40,120 nucleotides of DNA from CAYWFU01 sp964457585 (GTDB lineage: Bacteria > JACRDZ01): contig CAYWFU010000023.1 of NCBI GenBank assembly GCA_964457585.1, forward strand, positions 1-40,120, given 5' to 3'. Under the pieces are notes generated by a model. It did no database searches, had not been told where the DNA came from, and was given only the letters and a program-made list of their open reading frames with translations. Below, one piece after another: positions 21,609-30,111 of the stretch (position 1 is its first letter; each line of letters begins with the position of its first letter). Made by a program: the position numbers and the translations under genes.

Positions 21609-24299
21609 ATGATAGAAATTACAATTAATGGCAGGAAAATTCAGACAGAAGAAAATAGAACTATTTTAGATGTTGCTAATGAATATGGTATACATATCCC
21701 AACATTATGTCATCATCCGCATTTGAGAGCAGGGTATGGATCCTGTCGTATTTGTGCTGTTGAAATAATAGGCGTTAAGCGCTTATTACCAGCCTGCGTA
21801 ACTCAAATAGCAAAAAATATGGATATATTAACAGATTCTGAAGCAGTACGAAAAGCGCGGAAGACATTGATTGAGCTTTTGCTCCTTCATCATCCGGGCG
21901 ATTGTCTTACATGTGATAAAAGCGGTGAATGCGTATTGCAAAATTTAGCTTATGAATATGAAGTAAGAAAAAATCAATTTGAGCGTTTTCAGGGTGATAA
22001 ACGAGAATTCACCATTGATCTTAAAAGTCCGGTTATTGAACGTAATCTTTACAGATGCATTACCTGCGGCAGATGCGTGAGAGTATGCGATGAAGTGCGC
22101 GGAGTAGGTGCAGTTGATTATGTGAGAAGAGGCTTTGATACTGAGATAAATACACCGCGTGGAACAAAATTGCGATGCGAATTCTGCGGTTCATGTGTTG
22201 CATTTTGTCCTGTTGGAGCATTGACATCCAAATCATTTAAATATAAAGCGCGAAAATGGGAACTTTCGAAAATTCAAACAACATGTGCTTTCTGCGGAAC
22301 AGGATGCCAAATAGAGTTAAATGTAAAAAATAATATTATATATAGAGTTACATCAGATGTAAATGCTGGAGTAAACGAAGGACATCTTTGTATTAAAGGC
22401 CGATATGGCTTTGATTTTGTGCATCATCCTTCCAGATTAAAAGAACCTTTAATCCGAAAAGATGACAAGCTTGTTCCTGCAGCATGGGATGAAGTTATAA
22501 TAAAAGCAAGTAAAGAATTAGAACGTATACGCGAGCAATATGGCGCGCAGAGCATAGCCGGAGTAGGGTCTGTACGGACAACAAATGAAGATAATTATTT
22601 ATTCCAGAAATTTTTTAGAGCAGTAATAGGTAACCATAATGTTGACACATTAGCGCATTATTATCATCTTAATGTTATCAAAGGCATGGTTGAATCTTTT
22701 GGTATGGGCGCTGCAACTAATTCTCTGGATGAAATTCCAGGCGCAAATGCAATTATGGTAATAGGATTGGATATTGCAGAATTAAATCCGGTGGTAGGCT
22801 TAAAAGTAAAAAAAGCACTGCGATATAATAATGCTAAACTGATAGTGGTCAGCCCAAGAAAAGATAAATTAGCCAGATTCGCACAGAAATTTGGGGGAAC
22901 ATGGGTTCATAATAAACCGGGAACAGAAGGGATTCTTATTGCCGGAGTTTGTAATTATTTAATCAAAGAAAATAAACAAAATATGGATTTTATAAAATCC
23001 AATGCAACTGATTATGAAAATTTTGTTAAAAACATTGAAAAGTGGACAGTTGAAAAAGTAAGCGCTTTGACTGGTGTATCTATTGAAACAATAAAAGAAA
23101 TAGGCAATACTTTTTCCGGTACAGACAAAGGTATGTTTATTTATGGAAATGAAATAACAGTTAACACTAATGGCTTGAATAATGTTTTAATCCTTAATAA
23201 TTTAGCGCTGCTTACCGGTAATATTGGACGGGATCATGCTGGAATTATCCCGGTAACAGAATATAATAACCTTCAGGGAGTATATGATATGGGAGTGACT
23301 CCAAAATATTTCCCTGGTTATCAGGATGTATCTTTGCAATCTGTTAAAGAAAAATTCAATAAAATCTGGGATACACATATTTCTGAAGAAAAAGGATTGA
23401 ATATAAAAGAGATGATTGAAGCTATTCAGGAAGGCAAGCTTAAAGCATTGTATATAATGGGAGATAATTTAATATTGCCATATCTGAAAAGAAGACATAA
23501 AGATGCGCTTGAACTGCTTGAGCTCATAATTGTTCAGGATATTTATCATACTGAAAGCGCAGAACTGGCTACTGTGGTTTTTCCTTCAGTAAGTTTTGCT
23601 GAAAAAAATGGAACATTTACAAACACAGATCGGCATATACAGAAAGTAAATCAGGCGATTACAAAAACTGGTTCATCGAAGTCTGATTGGGAAATAATTT
23701 CAGCTTTATCATCTGAAATGGGTTATTCCATGAATTTCAATAATGAAAAAGAAATAATCGCAGAAATTGCGCAGGTAAACCCATTATATAAAGACATAAA
23801 TTCCTCTGAATTATCTAATAAGAATATTCAATGGCCAATAAATAATAAAACAGGAACAAAAACATTATTTAAGGATGGCTTCCCTGCTGATGCAGGAAGA
23901 TTTCATGAAGTATCCTTTCATGTTGATACAGAGAAAAAAAGTAAATATGATTTCTGTTTATTAATAAGCGGGACACTTTATCATTCAGGAACAGGGACTA
24001 TGTCTTTTAAATCCCATGATATAGCAAAGGTTACAGGCAAAACAGCTTTAAATATAAATTTTAAAGATGCTAAAAATATGGGTTTAAAAGAACATGATGA
24101 AATTGAAATAGAAACTCCGTATGATAAGCTGATTTTTCCTGTTACAATAAATGATGAATTATCAGAAGGTTATGTGTTTCTTCCTTTTTATGCAATAACA
24201 AATACGAATCTTCTGGGTAATTTTTTAGAAGATAAAAATTTTATTGAACCATGTCCGGTTAAATTGAACAAGATAAGCTCTAACATAGGAGGAATATAA
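21609..24299 (+). CDS. nuoG: NuoG-type Fe-S / molybdopterin-oxidoreductase-like subunit
   Basis: An 896-residue protein. The N-terminal part has a 2Fe-2S domain (C34, C45, C48 and a Cys near 63), the His-Cys 4Fe-4S site HHPGDCLTCDKSGEC and two ferredoxin motifs (CITCGRCVRVC, CEFCGSCVAFCP). Next come a 4Fe-4S site of the molybdopterin type (CAFCGTGC...HLCIKGRYG) and a full formate-dehydrogenase-alpha-like Moco fold with a C-terminal dinucleotide-binding domain. At the position of catalytic Sec/Cys (family A-R-x-U/C-H) the sequence is AHYYH, with Tyr352, so formate oxidation is very unlikely. It passes electrons from NuoF/E to the Q module. GAGGAC lies upstream of ATG 21609, and its stop overlaps the next ATG. 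Confidence 0.93.
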   Translation: MIEITINGRKIQTEENRTILDVANEYGIHIPTLCHHPHLRAGYGSCRICAVEIIGVKRLLPACVTQIAKNMDILTDSEAVRKARKTLIELLLLHHPGDCLTCDKSGECVLQNLAYEYEVRKNQFERFQGDKREFTIDLKSPVIERNLYRCITCGRCVRVCDEVRGVGAVDYVRRGFDTEINTPRGTKLRCEFCGSCVAFCPVGALTSKSFKYKARKWELSKIQTTCAFCGTGCQIELNVKNNIIYRVTSDVNAGVNEGHLCIKGRYGFDFVHHPSRLKEPLIRKDDKLVPAAWDEVIIKASKELERIREQYGAQSIAGVGSVRTTNEDNYLFQKFFRAVIGNHNVDTLAHYYHLNVIKGMVESFGMGAATNSLDEIPGANAIMVIGLDIAELNPVVGLKVKKALRYNNAKLIVVSPRKDKLARFAQKFGGTWVHNKPGTEGILIAGVCNYLIKENKQNMDFIKSNATDYENFVKNIEKWTVEKVSALTGVSIETIKEIGNTFSGTDKGMFIYGNEITVNTNGLNNVLILNNLALLTGNIGRDHAGIIPVTEYNNLQGVYDMGVTPKYFPGYQDVSLQSVKEKFNKIWDTHISEEKGLNIKEMIEAIQEGKLKALYIMGDNLILPYLKRRHKDALELLELIIVQDIYHTESAELATVVFPSVSFAEKNGTFTNTDRHIQKVNQAITKTGSSKSDWEIISALSSEMGYSMNFNNEKEIIAEIAQVNPLYKDINSSELSNKNIQWPINNKTGTKTLFKDGFPADAGRFHEVSFHVDTEKKSKYDFCLLISGTLYHSGTGTMSFKSHDIAKVTGKTALNINFKDAKNMGLKEHDEIEIETPYDKLIFPVTINDELSEGYVFLPFYAITNTNLLGNFLEDKNFIEPCPVKLNKISSNIGGI

Positions 24300-24772
24300 T
24301 GGTTGATCCAAAATTGTTAAAAAAAATAAGTTTTTTTTCTGATTTAAGTCAGGAAGAACTTAAATCTGTGGCAGAAATAGTAAATTCAAAAAGTTATACT
24401 CCGGGAGAAGTAATCTTTTCTGAAAATGTAAGCGGTGGAGAATTGTTTATTATACGAAAAGGAAAAGTTAAAATAACTAAAATGATTCAGGAAATGGAAA
24501 AGCAAACTCTGACAATTTTGAAGGATGGAGAATTTTTTGGTGAATTATCTCTTCTGGATGGAAGACAGCATTCAGCATCAGCAGAAGCAATAGCAAATTT
24601 AGATTTACTGATAGTTGAAAAAACCAATTTTGACCGATTTGTACAAGATAATCCTGTTGCTGGATATAAAATACTGCGTAAAATGACCATAGTTATCGCT
24701 GAGCTTTTAAGACAGATGGATAGTAAATTTATTGATATGATTAAATATGTATGGGGTGGAGGGCTGGTTTAA
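24299..24772 (+). CDS. Cyclic-nucleotide-binding-domain protein without DNA-binding domain
   Basis: A 157-residue protein made of a single CRP/PKA-type cNMP-binding beta-barrel (about 10-120) and a C-terminal helical tail. There is no helix-turn-helix. The phosphate-binding cassette is GEFFGELSLLDGRQHSASAEA, where Gly81-Glu82 are kept but the invariant Arg that contacts the cyclic phosphate is His91. Ligand binding may therefore be altered or lost. The ATG overlaps the nuoG stop (TAATG) with GGAGGAAT upstream, so it is translationally coupled and sits between the NADH module and nuoD. It is plausibly a regulator or assembly/structural partner of complex I; no precedent can be shown from sequence. 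Confidence 0.88.
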   Translation: MVDPKLLKKISFFSDLSQEELKSVAEIVNSKSYTPGEVIFSENVSGGELFIIRKGKVKITKMIQEMEKQTLTILKDGEFFGELSLLDGRQHSASAEAIANLDLLIVEKTNFDRFVQDNPVAGYKILRKMTIVIAELLRQMDSKFIDMIKYVWGGGLV

Positions 24773-24793
24773 GTTCAAAAAAAAGGATTTTTT

Positions 24794-25963
24794 ATGAAAG
24801 CAAAAGAAGTTATAATTAACATGGGACCACAACATCCAAGTACACATGGAGTGTTGAGGTTAGTTCTGGCTATTGATGGAGAATACATAAAAGACGCACG
24901 TGCGCATATAGGTTATTTGCACCGCGGAATAGAAAAATTATGTGAGAATCGAACATATTTTCAGATTGTACCGATTACTGACAGATTGGATTATATTGCA
25001 TCCGTAACCAATAATCTAGCTTATGTTCAGACAGTCGAAAAATTATTGCAATTACAGGTGCCGGAACGTTCATTATATCTTAGAGTAATTTTTTCTGAAC
25101 TTCAAAGAATAGCAAATCATTTACTCTGGTTAGCCACTCAAGCACTGGATATTGGCTCCATGTCAATGTTTCTCTACTGCTTCAGAGACAGGGAATATAT
25201 TTTAGATTTATTTGAGAAAGTTGCCGGAGCGCGTCTTACAGTTAACTATTTTCGTATTGGTGGAGTATCGCGCGATATTCAGGATGATGTTATTCCAATG
25301 ATAATGGATTTTAATAAACATTTTCGTAAATCCATTATTGAATGGGACACAATCTTATCAAAAAATCGTATATGGCTTGGCCGCACAAAAGGGATAGCGG
25401 TAATTAATAAAGAAGATGCAATAAATTATGGATTGACTGGACCAATGCTTAGAGGCAGCGGGGTAAAATGGGATGTAAGAAAAGCATTCCCTTATGCAGC
25501 TTATGACCGAATAGATTTTGATATACCAGTTGGTGAAAATGGAGATATTTTTGATCGCTATCTTGTCAGAATGGAAGAAATGAGACAAAGCATAAGAATT
25601 ATTGAGCAAGCATGCGCACAAATGCCTCAAGGTCCTGTTATGATTGATGATGCGCGTCTTGTATTGCCAGAAAAAAAAGATTTGGAGAAAAAAGTTGAAA
25701 ACCTGACACGATATTGCTATATTCTAACTCATGGGTATAAGATACCACGCGGAGAAGCATACTCAAGTATAGAAGCTCCAAAAGGTGAGCTTGGATTTTA
25801 TATTATAAGCGATGGCTTGGAGAAACCATTCAGAGTCAGAATCAGGTCATCAGCATTTGTTAGTGTATCTGCTTTGTCTAAAATGATTGAAGGATCATTA
25901 ATTGCAGATGTTATAGCGGCAATTGGAAGTATTGATTTGGTTTTAGGAGAAGTAGACAGATGA
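24794..25963 (+). CDS. nuoD: Complex I subunit NuoD (49-kDa, quinone site)
   Basis: A 389-residue Q-module subunit. The quinone-headgroup His lies in MGPQHPSTHGVLRL, followed by GYLHRGIEKL, the Tyr-containing TDRLDYI segment and the C-terminal IIGSIDLVLGEVDR-type end (AAIGSIDLVLGEVDR). The paired CxxC motifs that would bind NiFe in related hydrogenases are absent, so this is a true complex I subunit. It is placed after nuoG and the cNMP protein instead of after nuoC, an unusual order. AAAAGGA lies before ATG 24794. Confidence 0.96.
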   Translation: MKAKEVIINMGPQHPSTHGVLRLVLAIDGEYIKDARAHIGYLHRGIEKLCENRTYFQIVPITDRLDYIASVTNNLAYVQTVEKLLQLQVPERSLYLRVIFSELQRIANHLLWLATQALDIGSMSMFLYCFRDREYILDLFEKVAGARLTVNYFRIGGVSRDIQDDVIPMIMDFNKHFRKSIIEWDTILSKNRIWLGRTKGIAVINKEDAINYGLTGPMLRGSGVKWDVRKAFPYAAYDRIDFDIPVGENGDIFDRYLVRMEEMRQSIRIIEQACAQMPQGPVMIDDARLVLPEKKDLEKKVENLTRYCYILTHGYKIPRGEAYSSIEAPKGELGFYIISDGLEKPFRVRIRSSAFVSVSALSKMIEGSLIADVIAAIGSIDLVLGEVDR

Positions 25964-26016
25964 AGGGTCGGGTAGTATCGACCCTTCATCCTGAGGAACG
26001 AAGTGACGAAGGATCT
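25962..26016. repeat. Palindromic repeat pair between nuoD and nuoH
   Basis: GAAGGGTCG (25962-25970) and CGACCCTTC (25979-25987) form an exact hairpin that includes the end of the nuoD stop codon region. It is followed by ATCCTGAGGAACGAAGTG and ACGAAGGATCT (25988-26016), an imperfect palindrome of a type I associate with dispersed intergenic repeats in many uncultured genomes. It is read through within the operon. Confidence 0.6.
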
Positions 26017-26035
26017 TTAATTATCAGGAGGTACT

Positions 26036-26995
26036 ATGTTTTTAGAAACGCTTCAAAGAATTGGACCTTTATTGTTGATAGTTCTTCTTAATATAGCATA
26101 TTTAACTTATATAGAGCGAAAAGTTTTGGCTCGTATGCAGCAGCGAATAGGTCCAAATCGTGTTGGTCCTTATGGACTATTGCAACCGTTGGCAGATGTT
26201 ATAAAATTGCTGACTAAAGAAGATATCGTTCCTGCTAAAGCTGATAAATATGTTTTTATGATTGCTCCAATTATGGCGCTGGTACCGGCTTTAATTGTAT
26301 ATGCAACTCTTCCATTTACCAAAAGCTTATATATAACAAATCTTAATATTGGCGTGTTATATATTTTTGCTATTTCATCGTTAAGCGTTTATGGAATAGT
26401 CGCAGCAGGATGGGGATCTAACAGTAAATATGCTTTATTGGGGGGATTGCGTTCTGCAGCACAGATGGTAAGTTATGAAGTTTATCTAGGACTATCTGTA
26501 ATGGGTGTTTTGATGCTTTCCGGCTCAATGAATTTAATTGAAATAGTTAAAGCTCAGGAAAGTATATGGTTTGTATTTCTCCAGCCGCTAGGATTTTTCA
26601 TATATCTCGTTGCAGGTATAGCTGAGACCAATCGTATACCTTTTGATTTACCAGAAGCTGAAACTGAATTAGTTGCCGGATTTCATGTGGAATATAGCGG
26701 AATACGATTTGCATTCTTTTTCCTTGCAGAATATTCCCATATGTTTATTGTTTCTTCTTTAGCTACAATATTATTTTTTGGCGGTTGGAACGGACCTTAT
26801 TCAGAACATTCAACCCTCATGGCTCTATTTTGGTTTTTGCTTAAAACTTTTTCCTTTGTATTTCTTTTTTTATGGATAAGAGGAACTCTTCCGCGTTATC
26901 GTTATGACCAATTGATGAATTTAGGATGGAAATTCTTCTTGCCGTTATCACTTTTAAATGTAGTATTAACAGGTGCGGGAATGATGTTTAGATAA
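26036..26995 (+). CDS. nuoH: Complex I subunit NuoH
   Basis: A 319-residue polytopic subunit (about 8 helices) forming the junction between the Q site and the proton channels. Signatures are ERKVLARMQQRIGPNRVGP near the N-terminus and the acid-rich loop AETNRIPFDLPEAETELVAG (about 203-222), whose carboxylates belong to the E-channel. AGGAGG stands five bases before ATG 26036. Length is normal. Confidence 0.97.
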   Translation: MFLETLQRIGPLLLIVLLNIAYLTYIERKVLARMQQRIGPNRVGPYGLLQPLADVIKLLTKEDIVPAKADKYVFMIAPIMALVPALIVYATLPFTKSLYITNLNIGVLYIFAISSLSVYGIVAAGWGSNSKYALLGGLRSAAQMVSYEVYLGLSVMGVLMLSGSMNLIEIVKAQESIWFVFLQPLGFFIYLVAGIAETNRIPFDLPEAETELVAGFHVEYSGIRFAFFFLAEYSHMFIVSSLATILFFGGWNGPYSEHSTLMALFWFLLKTFSFVFLFLWIRGTLPRYRYDQLMNLGWKFFLPLSLLNVVLTGAGMMFR

Positions 26996-27016
26996 ATTTG
27001 TACTTGGAGAAATAAG

Positions 27017-27475
27017 ATGTCAAATAAAAAATATTTTCTTAAAGATTTTCAAGAAGGAATGGCAGTGGTATTTAAGCATCTTTTTAAACCTGTTGTAACC
27101 ATGGAATATCCTGATGAAAAATGGAAGCCCTTTGCTCGGTTTCGCGGTGCACCAGCGTTATATAAAGATAAATGCGCTGTATGCTGTATGTGTACAAATG
27201 TTTGTCCATCGCATGCTATTACAATTGTTGGCAAAGAAAATGAAAAAGGTGCAAAAGAAATAGAATCCTTTGAGCTAAATATATCACGCTGTATTTTTTG
27301 CGGATTATGCGCAGAGTTTTGTCCGCGTGATGCAATTATTCTTACGCATAAATACGAATTATCTGTTTTTAATAAAAAAGAATTAATTTATGATGTAGAT
27401 TATTTAAATAATAGTGCAATTAGCTTTGTATGTGATGCTGAAAAAAATGGTATAATTGAAAAAATAAAGAAGTAA
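27017..27475 (+). CDS. nuoI: Complex I subunit NuoI (two 4Fe-4S clusters)
   Basis: A 152-residue ferredoxin-like subunit carrying clusters N6a and N6b. Ligands are C53, C56, C59 and C63 (CAVCCMCTNVCP, with an extra Cys57) and C92, C95, C98 and C102 (CIFCGLCAEFCP). The N-terminal helix lies along the membrane next to NuoH. TTGGAGAAA precedes ATG 27017. Confidence 0.96.
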   Translation: MSNKKYFLKDFQEGMAVVFKHLFKPVVTMEYPDEKWKPFARFRGAPALYKDKCAVCCMCTNVCPSHAITIVGKENEKGAKEIESFELNISRCIFCGLCAEFCPRDAIILTHKYELSVFNKKELIYDVDYLNNSAISFVCDAEKNGIIEKIKK

Positions 27476-27489
27476 GAGAGGTATAAATT

Positions 27490-28044
27490 ATGGTATTTTA
27501 TATTTTTGGGATAATAGCACTGTTTTCCTCATTAATGGTGGTAACTCAGAAAAACGTTGTTCATAGTGCTTTATTTTTAATTCTTTTCTTTTTTAGCATG
27601 GCGGGGATTTTTATCTCTCTCGAAGCAGAGTTTCTTGCGGGAATGCAGGTTTTATTATATGCAGGCGGTATAATGGTAATGTTTATTTTTGTTGTTATGA
27701 TTATAAATATTCCTAAAAGCGAAAGAGAACCAAGATTTACCAAACAGAGATATTTTGCGATGTTTGGAGTAATACTTCTTTTTATCGAAGTAATGTATCT
27801 AATATCAAAAACAGCATTTAAAGGAACTAAAGGAGTTTTTACACCTGAAAAAGTTGCTCAAGTAAGCAATACAGTTGCAATTGCCAAGGTTTTATATATA
27901 GATTATCTTTTTGCTTTTGAAGTAGCATCTGTAATTCTTTTAGTTGCAATGATTGGTGCCATTATATTACCATCAAGAAGAGTAAGGCAAAGAAAAAAGA
28001 CAAAAAGCGGATCAAATATTTTACATAATATAGATATGGAATAA
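27490..28044 (+). CDS. nuoJ: Complex I subunit NuoJ
   Basis: A 184-residue membrane subunit with five predicted helices. TM3 contains the conserved FLAGMQVLLYAGGIMVMF segment, in which the mid-helix Tyr/Gly region forms the pi-bulge important for coupling. The C-terminal tail is basic. GAGAGG precedes ATG 27490. It is flanked by nuoI and nuoK in the standard order. Confidence 0.95.
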   Translation: MVFYIFGIIALFSSLMVVTQKNVVHSALFLILFFFSMAGIFISLEAEFLAGMQVLLYAGGIMVMFIFVVMIINIPKSEREPRFTKQRYFAMFGVILLFIEVMYLISKTAFKGTKGVFTPEKVAQVSNTVAIAKVLYIDYLFAFEVASVILLVAMIGAIILPSRRVRQRKKTKSGSNILHNIDME

Positions 28045-28084
28045 TGTACTCAGCGAGGTTATAAATATATAAGGGGGATAAACA

Positions 28085-28387
28085 ATGGTTGAATTAGATC
28101 ATTATTTAATATTAAGCGGAATTATATTTTTTATTGGACTTGCAGGAATGCTAATCCGTCGAAATATTTTTACAATTCTAATGTGTATAGAGCTTATGTT
28201 TAATGCGGTCAATTTAAATTTAATTGCATTCTCAAGGCATCTATCGACATTGGATGGGCAAATTTTCGCAATTTTTGTAATCACTGTTGCTGCTGCAGAA
28301 GCTGCAATAGGGCTTGCTATTTTTATTGCGGTAAACAGGAATAAAGAAACATACGATATTGATGAAGTTAATATAATGAAATGGTGA
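28085..28387 (+). CDS. nuoK: Complex I subunit NuoK
   Basis: A 100-residue subunit with three helices, homologous to MrpC. Both conserved membrane glutamates are present: one in MCIELMFNAVNLN and one in AAAEAAIGLAIF. AAGGGGGA lies upstream of ATG 28085. Confidence 0.96.
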   Translation: MVELDHYLILSGIIFFIGLAGMLIRRNIFTILMCIELMFNAVNLNLIAFSRHLSTLDGQIFAIFVITVAAAEAAIGLAIFIAVNRNKETYDIDEVNIMKW

Positions 28388-28422
28388 GTATAAAAGATGA
28401 GTATAAAAAAACGGAGACTTAA

Positions 28423-30054
28423 ATGATATTACCTTTAATGATATTTTTACCTATACCATTTGTATTTTTAATTGCACTATACGGGGACACATCACGTGTA
28501 TTGCGGAATACCTTAATTTTGCTTCCAAGTATAATAAATTTTGTTGTTGTCGTTTCAATTATACAGGATGTTCTAAATGGTTCCACATTCGCAGTCACAT
28601 TAATTGACCGTACCCCATTTCATATAGCGTTTAGGGCAGATGGTATGGCTATATATATGGCTGTTTTAGTTACTTTCCTATGGATTCTTACAAATATTTA
28701 TGCATTTGGCTATATGGCGCATGAACACGCTCAATCAAGATTCTTTTCAGCATTAACTCTGGCATCAACAGCAACAATAGGAATTATTTTTTCAGCTAAT
28801 CTCATCACCTTATTTCTGTTTTATGAGCTTTTAACAGTAGCAGTATATGTATTGGTTATCCATGAAGAAACACCAAAAGCATGGAGAGGTGGAATGGTTT
28901 ATGGAGCATATCTAATAACCGGAGGTATTTTTTTACTTCTTGCGATAAGTATGATATATAATTTCAATGGTAAGGATTTAACATTTGTAGCACTAGGTAT
29001 GCAGGGACTTAAAAAAACAGAATCATGGTATTTGTATTTATTATTCTTTTTATTTTTCTGCAGTTTTGGTATAAAATCAGCTTTAATGCCTTTACATAAC
29101 TGGCTTCCTATTGCTATGGTTGCTCCAACTCCTGTAAGCGCGGTTCTGCATGCTGTTGCTGTAGTAAATATGGGACTATATGGAATGATCAGAGTAATTT
29201 ATGATGTATTCGGGATTGAATTATTTCAGCAGTTAAATTTACATATAATTTTAGGAGCTATTGCATGTATAACTATTCTTGTTTCTGCTATTATTGCATT
29301 AAGACAGAAAGAGATTAAAGCTATGCTTGCTTATTCTACAGTAAATCAGCTAAGTTATGTTATGCTTGGTGTGATTTGCTTTAATAATCTGGGACGATTG
29401 GGTGGTATTTTACATATTGCATTTCATTCTTTTATGAAAATCACATTGTTTTATTGCGCAGGAACTATTATAACAGTTACAGGGAAGAAGCTTATTCGCG
29501 ATATGACTGGACTGGCAGAGCTAATGCCAATAACTATGCTGTGCTTCAGCGTAGCTGCTATTGGAATTATAGGATTACCGCCTGTTGCAGGGTGGCTGAG
29601 TAAATGGTATATTATTCAGGGATATATGGGTATTGATAAACCTATAATGGGTGTGGTTTTACTTTTAAGCGGAATTATTGAATTAGGATTTTTTTCTCAA
29701 CCCATATCCTTTGCATATTTCCCTAAAAAAACTGAAAAGAAAGAAATCATACCTGAAATTGAAGAATTATTCGGGACAGAAGAAGAAACGAAGGATAATA
29801 CAGTTATTGAAGAACTTGGTAAACATAAAAGTGTAAATCTGCATGGACAGCACATGAACGTTGAAGATTCAACAGCAGAACAAGAAGAACATCATGGACA
29901 GCATGAGCCGGTTACTTATAAATATGAAGCTCCGGTGACAATGATGGTACCTTTTATTATTACTACTATTGGATCAGTAATTTTTGGATTATGGGGTTTT
30001 ATACCTCATTGGCTGGCTAAACCAGCATTACAAAGTTTACTTGGAATAAAATAA
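28423..30054 (+). CDS. Extra antiporter-like subunit 1 (NuoL/M/N-MrpD family)
   Basis: A 543-residue proton-translocating (Proton_antipo_M) protein in addition to NuoL, M and N. The key membrane residues are kept: the TM5 Glu in LFLFYELLTVAVYV, the TM7 Lys in GIKSALMPLHNWLP, a TM8 His in SAVLHAVAVV and the TM12 Lys in FHSFMKITLFYCAG. A hydrophilic insert (about 430-500) between the last two helices is Glu/Lys-rich with six His (LHGQHM, EEHHGQHEP). There is no lateral-helix extension, so it is not NuoL. Full length and conserved charges argue that it pumps. CGGAGAC precedes ATG 28423. It lies directly after nuoK. Confidence 0.88.
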   Translation: MILPLMIFLPIPFVFLIALYGDTSRVLRNTLILLPSIINFVVVVSIIQDVLNGSTFAVTLIDRTPFHIAFRADGMAIYMAVLVTFLWILTNIYAFGYMAHEHAQSRFFSALTLASTATIGIIFSANLITLFLFYELLTVAVYVLVIHEETPKAWRGGMVYGAYLITGGIFLLLAISMIYNFNGKDLTFVALGMQGLKKTESWYLYLLFFLFFCSFGIKSALMPLHNWLPIAMVAPTPVSAVLHAVAVVNMGLYGMIRVIYDVFGIELFQQLNLHIILGAIACITILVSAIIALRQKEIKAMLAYSTVNQLSYVMLGVICFNNLGRLGGILHIAFHSFMKITLFYCAGTIITVTGKKLIRDMTGLAELMPITMLCFSVAAIGIIGLPPVAGWLSKWYIIQGYMGIDKPIMGVVLLLSGIIELGFFSQPISFAYFPKKTEKKEIIPEIEELFGTEEETKDNTVIEELGKHKSVNLHGQHMNVEDSTAEQEEHHGQHEPVTYKYEAPVTMMVPFIITTIGSVIFGLWGFIPHWLAKPALQSLLGIK

Positions 30055-30111
30055 TTTAAAGAGCAGAAAGTAAATCTGCTTTTTGAACTCTGATTATAAG
30101 GGGGGAAAATT

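Noticed and set aside
21609..24299. NuoG as an active formate dehydrogenase
   Set aside because: The Sec/Cys position is Tyr, and the gene lies in a complete nuo operon.
24794..25963. NuoD as a NiFe-hydrogenase large subunit
   Set aside because: The two CxxC motifs that hold the NiFe centre are missing, and the quinone-site GPQHPSTHG motif is present.
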